A DNA stretch of 12,675 nucleotides from RH2-MAG17b sp035945515 (GTDB taxonomy: Bacteria; Acidobacteriota; Terriglobia; UBA7540), in the NCBI GenBank assembly GCA_035945515.1, contig DASZAE010000108.1:1-12675 (forward strand), in the 5' to 3' direction. Under the pieces are notes generated by a model. The model did no database searches. It was not told where the DNA came from and saw only the letters and a program-made list of their open reading frames with translations. Numbering within the stretch: the stretch's first letter is position 1; each line of letters opens with the position of its first letter. The translations under genes and the position numbers were made by a program. Below are positions 6,409 to 11,639 of this stretch, piece by piece.

Positions 6409-6437
6409 GGTATAAAATCACTGCGAAAATGTGTCAA
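6409..6437 (-). promoter_or_regulatory. Sigma70-type promoter for the secreted-protein gene
   Basis: On the minus strand, TTGACA (6432-6437, a perfect -35 box) is followed after exactly 17 bases by TATACC (6409-6414, four of six matches to the -10 consensus). Transcription would start near 6402, giving a leader of about 33 bases before ATG 6369 that contains GAGGGG. It probably also serves the downstream aminotransferase gene. Confidence 0.6.
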
Positions 6438-6479
6438 TGCGACTTCGGTACCACGGCTCGCGGCGGCCGGTATATTTAT

Positions 6480-6597
6480 TGAGGATTACAAATTATAGCG
6501 ACAATTTTTTCTGTAGCGGCGCTCTCTGAGCGCCGAAAAACCGGCGGCCAGAGGCCGCCGCTACAATACTTGTTGTCACTATAATTTGTAATCCTCA
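6480..6597. mobile_element. 118-bp palindromic MITE-like element
   Basis: Terminal inverted repeats of 25 bp with one mismatch (6480-6504, TGAGGATTACAAATTATAG then CGACAA, and 6573-6597) enclose a GTAGC-type hairpin (6511-6565, CTGTAGCGGCG facing CGGCCGCCGCTACA). It has no coding capacity. A half copy with only the right terminal repeat lies at 4121-4219. No clear target-site duplication can be seen, so transposition is inferred only from structure and repetition. Confidence 0.7.
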
Positions 6598-6855
6598 TAA
6601 GGCTGGCTTGCCGGCCCGCGTGGCGTAAATCTGGCAGTGCCATTACACACAGAGTAAAATGCCCTGTTAATCTTGTAGATACTTGACCTTCGGACAGGGT
6701 CTATGGCATTTTATGAACGCCGCAACGGTAGGCGGCGATTGAAACGGGGACCGCAACACACCGGCAATAAATTTTAAATTGAGCAGATAGCCGGGGGGCG
6801 AGGCAGCATGATTTGCGAGGTACGCGAAGCGCACTCGCCTCGCAAGACGAGCGAA

Positions 6856-7038
6856 TGTAGTGTCCGCCAATTAAGTTTACAATGTAGCGCCGTCGTCCGG
6901 GCAGCTTTTGCTGGCAGGGCCTGTCCTGAGCCGATTCTCCTCTTCGAATCGCTCTGAGCGAAAAGGCTCACGGTAAATTCCGCGAAGGAATGCCGTCGCT
7001 ACCAGAAGCGCATTATCCAGTTATTTGAGGACACTACA
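6856..7038. repeat. Segment bounded by 10-bp inverted repeats
   Basis: TGTAGTGTCC at 6856-6865 and GGACACTACA at 7029-7038 are perfect inverted repeats 163 bp apart, and the similarity weakly continues inward (GCCAATTAA against TCAAATAAC). TGTAGTGTCC-like ends resemble insertion-sequence termini. The interior is entirely composite repeat B (6884-7002). It may be a deleted insertion sequence or a MITE; no target duplication is evident. Confidence 0.4.
6884..7002. repeat. Composite repeat, copy B (reverse orientation)
   Basis: Begins GTAGCGCCGTCG and ends CGTCGCTAC. Its complement carries, in order, GGCATTCCTTCGCGGAATTT, ACCGTGAGCC, GCTCAGAGCG, GGCTCAGGACAGGC and CTGCCAGCAAAAGCTGCC, matching copy A at both ends and copy C in the right half. 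It is the only one of the three without a second hairpin inserted in the centre. Confidence 0.65.
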
Positions 7039-7159
7039 GTGGTATCGAGAATATCCTCGGCAAACTTCGCTCTTTGTAAAGCTACCCATGTGACGCTACG
7101 GCAGGTGAGTGCGGGATTGTAATTGAACTTCAGTTGGACCCCTGGGAGGGGGAACCGCT

Positions 7160-8938
7160 GTGGGAATTTCATTGGCGTTACGGAGCGCGCCTATCGGCGC
7201 GCCGCTTTCGTTGTTTGAGGTTCGGCATCGGGAACGAGTGCTCTGCGGCGCGCGCATTCTGCTCGCGCTTTGCGCCATTTTAACCCTCCATTTTGATCCC
7301 AGCCTGGCAGGCCGTTACACCCTCACCACGCATCTGCTGCTCTTCCTGTACCTCGGTTACGGCCTGGCAACCCTTTTCTTAGTGAGCGCCTATCGGGATT
7401 GCGGTCCTGGATTTCTTCTGTTGGTTCACGCCGCGGACATTCTTTGGCCTGCGCTTATCGCGCTCTACGCGGGCGGGCCCAACAGCCCTTTCCTGATCCT
7501 TTTTGCCATTCCGCTGGTGGCGTCCGCGTTCCGCTGGGGACTTCAGGAGGCTTTGTGCACCGCGCTGGCAAGTGTCATCTTATTTCTCTTGGAGGGCGCC
7601 TTCGTCACCTCCGCGTGGGGACGTCCGTTTAATTTGCTGCGTGGAGAATTCCACTTCACTGTGTTTGCTCTGGAAATCATCAGCGTCCTGCTGTTGGGAG
7701 GGGTGCTGGGCCATTTAGCCGAAGGAGAAAAAAAACTTCGCAGGGAGGCTTTTGCCGTTAAGGAAATCGTTCAAAAGGCCGATCCAGAGGCGGACGTTAA
7801 CGAGATGATAGAGGACATCCTCTCGGGGATGTTGCGGTTGTTTGGCGCCGGCCGCGCTGTCTTGGCTCTGCGCAGCCCGGGAACCGCAAATGCGCTGCTG
7901 TGGAGCGTGAGCACTGCAGCGGATGGCCGCGGCGCCCTTCATTTTAATGAGATGCGCGAGGACGAAATCGTGCGTTATTTTTTTCCTATGCCGGCGCACA
8001 GTTGGTATCTGCAGAAAGCTCAGAGGGGAGAACAGTTTCAGTTGCTTGCGCTCGACCGGGAGGGCCGCAGCCTGGAAAAGGTGTCGTGCGCTTTGCCCGG
8101 CGAATTATTTTCGGAGAATTCCTTCCGCACCATGCTGGCCACTAGCTTCGCGCTGGGCAGGGAATGGACCGGCCGGGTTTTTCTGTTCGATTTGCACAAG
8201 GCTTCGCGCCTAGCTGCCGATCTTCGTTTCTTCCGCGAATTGATTGGAGAGGCTGCGCCCGCGGTGCACGGCGTGTATCTCTTGCAGCGTTCGCGGTCCC
8301 GCACTAGGTCAAGCGAGCGCGCCCGTGTAGCCCGTGACTTGCACGATGGCGTGATTCAATCTCTGATCGCGCTTGAAATGCGTGTGGACGGATTAAGACG
8401 GCAGGCCATTGGCGTATCTCCCGACGCGGCGGAGCGGCTTGAAAGCGTCGGATGTCTTTTACGGGAGGAAGTGGCTAATCTGCGGGACCTGATGCAGCAG
8501 CTTCAGTCGGACAACGTGGCGCCCCACAACCTGGGTGCGTATGTTTCGGAGGTCCTCAATAAGTTCCGGCGCGAAACGGGCATTGACGCGACTTGCGCGC
8601 TGCGCGACGACACGGCGCAGTTTTCGCCGCGCGTTTCACGCGAGGTGGTGAAGATTGTGCATGAGGCGCTGACCAACGTGCGAAAGCACAGCGGGGCCAC
8701 GCGAGTTCACGTGGGCCTGGAGCGCGAGAACGCTCGGTGGAAGCTAATGATCGAGGATGATGGGAAGGGCTTTGAGTTTTCGGGCCGGCTGTCTCAGGCC
8801 GATCTGGACGCCGCATGCCAGGGGCCGCGCGTGATTGGGGAGCGCGTGCGGACGATCAAGGGCGAGCTGGCCATCGAGTCGCGCGCCGGCCAAGGCTCGC
8901 GCCTCGAAATCCGCTTTTCGCCGAAGGGTTATGGATAG
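7160..8938 (+). CDS. Membrane sensor histidine kinase (HisKA_3, NarL/DesK type)
   Basis: A 592-aa inner-membrane kinase that should autophosphorylate and pass phosphate to the regulator encoded directly downstream. Six hydrophobic helices are visible (about 27-45, 54-77, 84-103, 108-125, 130-148, 166-187), so sensing is probably within the membrane. A charged coiled segment (188-212) and a GAF-like region (about 213-375) follow. The HisKA_3 box ARDLHDGVIQS holds the phospho-acceptor H395. The ATP-binding domain shows HEALTNVRKHS (H501, N506) and EDDGKGFEF (D533-G537). The G2-type box reads GPRVIGERV rather than the usual GLxxMRERV. GTG 7160 is chosen because GGAGGGGG lies seven bases upstream. 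It overlaps the regulator gene by 8 bp, indicating translational coupling. The signal sensed is unknown; no known named sensor domain was recognised. Confidence 0.95.
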   Translation: MGISLALRSAPIGAPLSLFEVRHRERVLCGARILLALCAILTLHFDPSLAGRYTLTTHLLLFLYLGYGLATLFLVSAYRDCGPGFLLLVHAADILWPALIALYAGGPNSPFLILFAIPLVASAFRWGLQEALCTALASVILFLLEGAFVTSAWGRPFNLLRGEFHFTVFALEIISVLLLGGVLGHLAEGEKKLRREAFAVKEIVQKADPEADVNEMIEDILSGMLRLFGAGRAVLALRSPGTANALLWSVSTAADGRGALHFNEMREDEIVRYFFPMPAHSWYLQKAQRGEQFQLLALDREGRSLEKVSCALPGELFSENSFRTMLATSFALGREWTGRVFLFDLHKASRLAADLRFFRELIGEAAPAVHGVYLLQRSRSRTRSSERARVARDLHDGVIQSLIALEMRVDGLRRQAIGVSPDAAERLESVGCLLREEVANLRDLMQQLQSDNVAPHNLGAYVSEVLNKFRRETGIDATCALRDDTAQFSPRVSREVVKIVHEALTNVRKHSGATRVHVGLERENARWKLMIEDDGKGFEFSGRLSQADLDAACQGPRVIGERVRTIKGELAIESRAGQGSRLEIRFSPKGYG

Positions 8939-9605
8939 AACAACGGGTCCTCTAGATATAGTGATCGTTGACGATCATCCTACCTTCCGCTTTGGACTGA
9001 GAAAGCTGCTCGATACTGATCCCGGTATGAGAGTGGTGGGTGAGGCCGCAGATGGGGCCGAAGCGGTCCGCTTGGTGTGTGAACTAAGACCGCATATCCT
9101 TTTGCTCGACCTTGTTTTACGGCATCAGTCTGGCCTCGACGTGCTGCGCGATCTTGCAGCTGCGGGCAACCACGCGCGAACTATTATTTTAACGGCGGCC
9201 ATCGAGAAAGCCGAGATCGCCCAAGCCTTGCAGCTTGGCGCGCGCGGAATTGTGCTCAAGGAATCTGCGACGGAACTTATTATTGAGAGTATTCATAGCG
9301 TAATGAAAGGGCAGTATTGGGTAGGCCGCGAAAATATGTCCGACGTTGTGCATCTACTCAACCGCCTTTTGCCTCGCGCGGGAGCCAAGAATGCCCGACA
9401 GAACTTTGGTCTCACCCCCCGTGAGATGGAGGTCGTTACGGCAATTGTCGCGGGATATAGCAATAAGGAAATTGCTCATAAATTTACCCTCAGCGAACAG
9501 ACCGTCAAACACCATATCACCAACATTTTCGACAAGCTCGGCGTCTCTAACCGCATGGAGCTCACGCTTTTTGCCGTCAGTCATCACCTGATAGATCAAT
9601 TCTGA
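8931..9605 (+). CDS. NarL/FixJ-family response regulator (LuxR-type HTH)
   Basis: A 224-aa cytosolic DNA-binding regulator. The receiver domain (about 8-125) has the acidic pair D14-D15 (VIVDDHP), phospho-acceptor D60 (ILLLDLVL), T88 (IILTAA) and K110 (GIVLKE). The LuxR/GerE helix-turn-helix follows (about 160-220), with LTPREMEVVTAIVAGYSNKE and LSEQTVKHHITNIFDKLGV. Length is normal. ATG 8931 overlaps the end of the kinase gene (stop at 8936-8938), and AAGGG lies close before it, so translation is probably coupled. It is the expected partner of that kinase. Targets are unknown; the following PilZ and polysaccharide genes, with a perfect palindrome at 9720-9739, are the natural candidates. Confidence 0.97.
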   Translation: MDRTTGPLDIVIVDDHPTFRFGLRKLLDTDPGMRVVGEAADGAEAVRLVCELRPHILLLDLVLRHQSGLDVLRDLAAAGNHARTIILTAAIEKAEIAQALQLGARGIVLKESATELIIESIHSVMKGQYWVGRENMSDVVHLLNRLLPRAGAKNARQNFGLTPREMEVVTAIVAGYSNKEIAHKFTLSEQTVKHHITNIFDKLGVSNRMELTLFAVSHHLIDQF

Positions 9606-9719
9606 GAGTAGCTTGGCTTTACCGCGCGGGGCCGAACCATTTGCATCCTTACCTAACGCGCCCCCGCCCGCCTGTCTTCTCAAAAATTGGCAATACGAGA
9701 ACAGTTAATGGCACTGGGC

Positions 9720-9739
9720 AGTGCTATGGTCATAGCACT
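9720..9739. promoter_or_regulatory. 20-bp perfect palindrome, candidate operator
   Basis: AGTGCTATG and CATAGCACT are perfect 9-bp arms with only GT between them. The site lies 115 bp after the response-regulator stop and 45 bp before the first PilZ gene. The two-base loop makes a stable RNA hairpin unlikely, and no T-tract follows, so a dimeric DNA-binding protein is a better explanation than a terminator. The NarL-type regulator just upstream is an obvious candidate binder (inference). Confidence 0.5.
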
Positions 9740-9783
9740 TGCGGGCCATTGTGACTGCCTGAAAAGCGGTTAGAGTAGATGCT

Positions 9784-10176
9784 GTGCAAGCGCCAGGAGG
9801 GGAAAAAGATCCGAAGCAAATCATGGTGGGAGATACTCTCACCATTCCCGGGCTTGAAAAGCAGGCGAACAACAAGGTCCGCGCCCAGCGGTTTATTCTG
9901 CAAGTGCCGCTACGCTATCGCGCAACGGGCGATGATCTGTGGCGGCGCGGAGAGACGGAAAATATCAGCAGTTCCGGCTTGTTGTTCACCGGAGAGCATT
10001 TTGTGAAATCCAACTCTCTGGTCGAAATCTGCTTAAGGATGCCTGTCGTAACAGCGGGGATTGCTGCGGAGGTAGTCTGCCGGTGTGTCGTCGTGCGCGC
10101 AGCACACGAACGTGACGTGGATCATCCGCCGGCGCTGGCCGCCAAAATTTTGCATTTTCGCCTGGTTCGTCCGTAA
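9784..10176 (+). CDS. PilZ-domain protein (first of a pair)
   Basis: A 130-aa soluble protein whose residues 32-128 resemble a PilZ domain, the adaptor fold that commonly binds cyclic di-GMP. Seen: VRAQRFILQVPLRYR (32-46), then ENISSSGLLF with N60, S62, G65 matching NxSxxG, then beta-strand segments ending AAKILHFRLVRP. The first motif is R33-xx-R36 rather than the usual RxxxR, so ligand binding is uncertain. GTG 9784 is the longest start but has no good ribosome site; ATG 9823 is an alternative, removing 13 residues. Residues 12-23 (QIMVGDTLTIPG) resemble the end of a LysM repeat, perhaps by chance. A paralogue follows 106 bp downstream. Context points to control of exopolysaccharide production. 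Confidence 0.8.
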   Translation: MQAPGGEKDPKQIMVGDTLTIPGLEKQANNKVRAQRFILQVPLRYRATGDDLWRRGETENISSSGLLFTGEHFVKSNSLVEICLRMPVVTAGIAAEVVCRCVVVRAAHERDVDHPPALAAKILHFRLVRP

Positions 10177-10226
10177 CGGTTAAAGCGATTGATTCGCGCG
10201 CCAGGAAAAGACAATTTGCCCGAAGG

Positions 10227-10252
10227 CTGTAAGTCACAGGGCGAAGCTGTAT
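10227..10252 (+). repeat. 26-bp direct repeat, copy 1
   Basis: Begins CTGTAAGTCACAGGGCG and matches 24 of 26 bases with 10894-10919. It contains the small inverted repeat CTGT-N5-ACAG; here ACAG could instead pair with a second CTGT at 10247-10250, so alternative hairpins are possible. It ends 30 bp before the second PilZ gene. Its function is not known. Confidence 0.6.
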
Positions 10253-10282
10253 CTATCTTTGTGAACCGGGTACGCGGCATCA

Positions 10283-10687
10283 GTGAATCATAGCCGTTTA
10301 ACTTTAAACGCCCCAGCCACGGATCATCGGGCCAAGGGTAAAAAGGGTTCTGTGCAACGGGCGCAACGGTTCGCGGTGGAAATCCCCATCCGCTACCGCG
10401 AGAAGGGCAACTCTGACTGGCAGGAGGGAACGACGGTGAACATCAGCGCGTCGGGCATTTTATTCCGCTCTAAGCAGTCCTGGCGGCCACAAACTGTCCT
10501 CGACGTTGCGTTAACTCTTCCGGTTGCGATTTCGGGAGAGAGTCCTGCTGAAATCGGATGTCAGGGATCCGTCGTTCGCAAGGTAATGGCCTCGGGCAAC
10601 TCCAAAACTCTGCTGCTTGCGGTTTCAATCGCGCGCTACCGCTTTGCGCATAAGCCACGCGTTCGGGCTGCTGGGGATAGGAGCTAG
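10283..10687 (+). CDS. PilZ-domain protein (second of a pair)
   Basis: A 134-aa paralogue of the preceding gene product. Shared blocks are QRAQRFAVEIPIRYRE (25-40) and VNISASGILF (52-61, NxSxxG at N53, S55, G58), followed by the predicted strands VLDVALTLPVAI and a C-terminal VSIARYRFAHKPR. As in its neighbour, the arginine motif is RxxR (R26, R29), not RxxxR. The first 24 residues are basic and probably disordered. The start is GTG 10283 with only a weak purine-rich stretch upstream. The 26-bp repeat lies 31-56 bp before it. Likely a polysaccharide-related regulatory adaptor, with or without cyclic di-GMP binding. Confidence 0.8.
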   Translation: MNHSRLTLNAPATDHRAKGKKGSVQRAQRFAVEIPIRYREKGNSDWQEGTTVNISASGILFRSKQSWRPQTVLDVALTLPVAISGESPAEIGCQGSVVRKVMASGNSKTLLLAVSIARYRFAHKPRVRAAGDRS

Positions 10688-10741
10688 TTGCTTGGTAGAT
10701 GCTGGCAACAGGATCTGCGCGCTAACCGGGGTCTTTAGGTT

Positions 10742-10767
10742 GTAGCGGTAGCCAGGGCCGCCGCTAC
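10742..10767. repeat. Degenerate GTAGC-type hairpin
   Basis: GTAGCGG at 10742-10748 and CCGCTAC at 10761-10767 form a 7-bp stem, a short relative of the GC-rich hairpins. It lies in the 230-bp gap before the antiterminator gene. It includes GCGGTAG, the core of the RfaH ops element, but this is probably coincidental because it is part of the repeat. Confidence 0.5.
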
Positions 10768-10893
10768 GACAGTAGTTGTCAGGCGCTGGTCCGTGTTTAT
10801 AGCGGTTTGCGAGGTTCTCCTGGCGATGACTTTTCGCCAAAGCGCCTTTACAAGCCGTCCAACCCGGCAAGGCTTACGGGAGGGGGAAACAAC

Positions 10894-10919
10894 CTGTAAG
10901 TCACAGGGCGGAGCTATAT
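10894..10919 (+). repeat. 26-bp direct repeat, copy 2
   Basis: Second copy of the 10227-10252 sequence. Here the CTGT-N5-ACAG core extends to a perfect 5-bp CCTGT-N5-ACAGG (10893-10907). The repeat ends on the first two bases of ATG 10918, so its GGCGGAG part also serves as the ribosome-binding region of the antiterminator gene. A binding protein or RNA fold here could control translation start. Confidence 0.6.
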
Positions 10920-11508
10920 GCTTATGATGAATGACGATAATCCGGCCAATGTAAGCGTGGTTGAACCCTGGTATGCCCTTTACACGCGCCATCAGCATGA
11001 AAAGATGGCTGCTGACCTTCTTGCCAAGAAAAACTTCAATGTCTTCTTGCCATTGTACGAGGCTACGCACCGATGGAAGGACCGGCTTAAGAAGCTATCT
11101 CTGCCTTTATTTCCCTCGTATGTTTTTGTGAAGGGCGGCCTCGACCGTCAGTTGCAGATCATGATGACTCCCGGCGTCCACTCTATTGTTTCGAGTGCCG
11201 GCATCGCTGCTGCAATTCCTGAAGAACAGATTGAAGCAATCAAGCGGATGATGGAAGGCCCGTTGCGAGCCGAGCCTCATCCGTTTCTCAACTGCGGCGA
11301 CCGGGTGAGGGTGAAGTGCGGCCCGCTTGAAGGCATCGAAGGCGTTCTGGTCCGCAAAAAAAAGCTTACCCGGCTCGTTCTTTCGATCGAGATGTTGATG
11401 AAATCAGTCGCAGTTGAGATCGATGCGTGGATGGTCGAGCGGATTAGCAGCGATAAGCCGCTGTTAGCTGCCAACGGCATGATCCAGAACCTTCCAGCGG
11501 CATACTGA
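10918..11508 (+). CDS. NusG/RfaH-like transcription antiterminator (UpxY type)
   Basis: A 196-aa protein of the specialised NusG paralogue family that rides with RNA polymerase through long polysaccharide operons. The NGN domain (about 17-115) opens with PWYALYTRHQHEKMAADLL and contains NVFLPLYEATHRWKDR and LPLFPSYVFVK. A KOW-containing domain (about 128-180) has GDRVRVKCGPLEGIEGVLV. Length fits the UpxY/LoaP-like group. ATG 10918 is used; GGAG lies only four bases upstream, so the in-frame ATGs at 10924 or 10927 are possible true starts. It directly precedes the sugar transferase gene, the usual place for such regulators in capsule or exopolysaccharide loci, and probably acts on this operon. 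Recruitment site is unknown. Confidence 0.9.
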   Translation: MLMMNDDNPANVSVVEPWYALYTRHQHEKMAADLLAKKNFNVFLPLYEATHRWKDRLKKLSLPLFPSYVFVKGGLDRQLQIMMTPGVHSIVSSAGIAAAIPEEQIEAIKRMMEGPLRAEPHPFLNCGDRVRVKCGPLEGIEGVLVRKKKLTRLVLSIEMLMKSVAVEIDAWMVERISSDKPLLAANGMIQNLPAAY

Positions 11509-11639
11509 AGACGACCATCAAAACTGGCGATTCCCAACTCTTACCTACCTTGAGAGCTTTTTTTTCCAGTGACAAATTAGGTGCGGAGGGATGGCCCAGT
11601 GAACGACCGCGTTCGCTGGCTGACGCCACGCGCGAAGTC

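Larger units (their letters stand above)
6438..7159. other. Intergenic stretch with repeats
   Basis: Between the divergent secreted-protein and histidine-kinase genes there is no convincing gene. It holds the 6480-6597 element, a stem-loop at 6655-6713 (TAAAATGCC facing GGCATTTTA with CCCTGT and ACAGGG inside), and the 6856-7038 inverted-repeat segment containing composite repeat B. No strong promoter for the kinase gene could be identified in 7039-7159. Confidence 0.5.

Noticed and set aside
6731..6747. CRISPR repeat end (GATTGAAAC)
   Set aside because: There is a single occurrence, with no repeated units or spacers.
7025..7053. Promoter TTGAGG-17-AGAATA for the histidine-kinase gene
   Set aside because: The -10 match is too poor to support a call, and the -35 overlaps the end of the inverted-repeat segment.
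9709..9725. Sigma54 promoter (TGGCAC followed by GC)
   Set aside because: The distance between the GG and GC doublets is one base too long for the strict -24/-12 spacing.
10190..10282. Cyclic di-GMP (GEMM) riboswitch, suggested by CACAGGGC next to PilZ genes
   Set aside because: The remaining conserved parts (GCAAAGCC and the tetraloop-receptor stems) are not present.
10744..10755. RfaH ops-like element (GCGGTAGCC) upstream of the NusG-like gene
   Set aside because: It matches only the ops core and is an inherent part of the GTAGCGG...CCGCTAC hairpin; the rest of the ops and JUMPstart sequence is absent.
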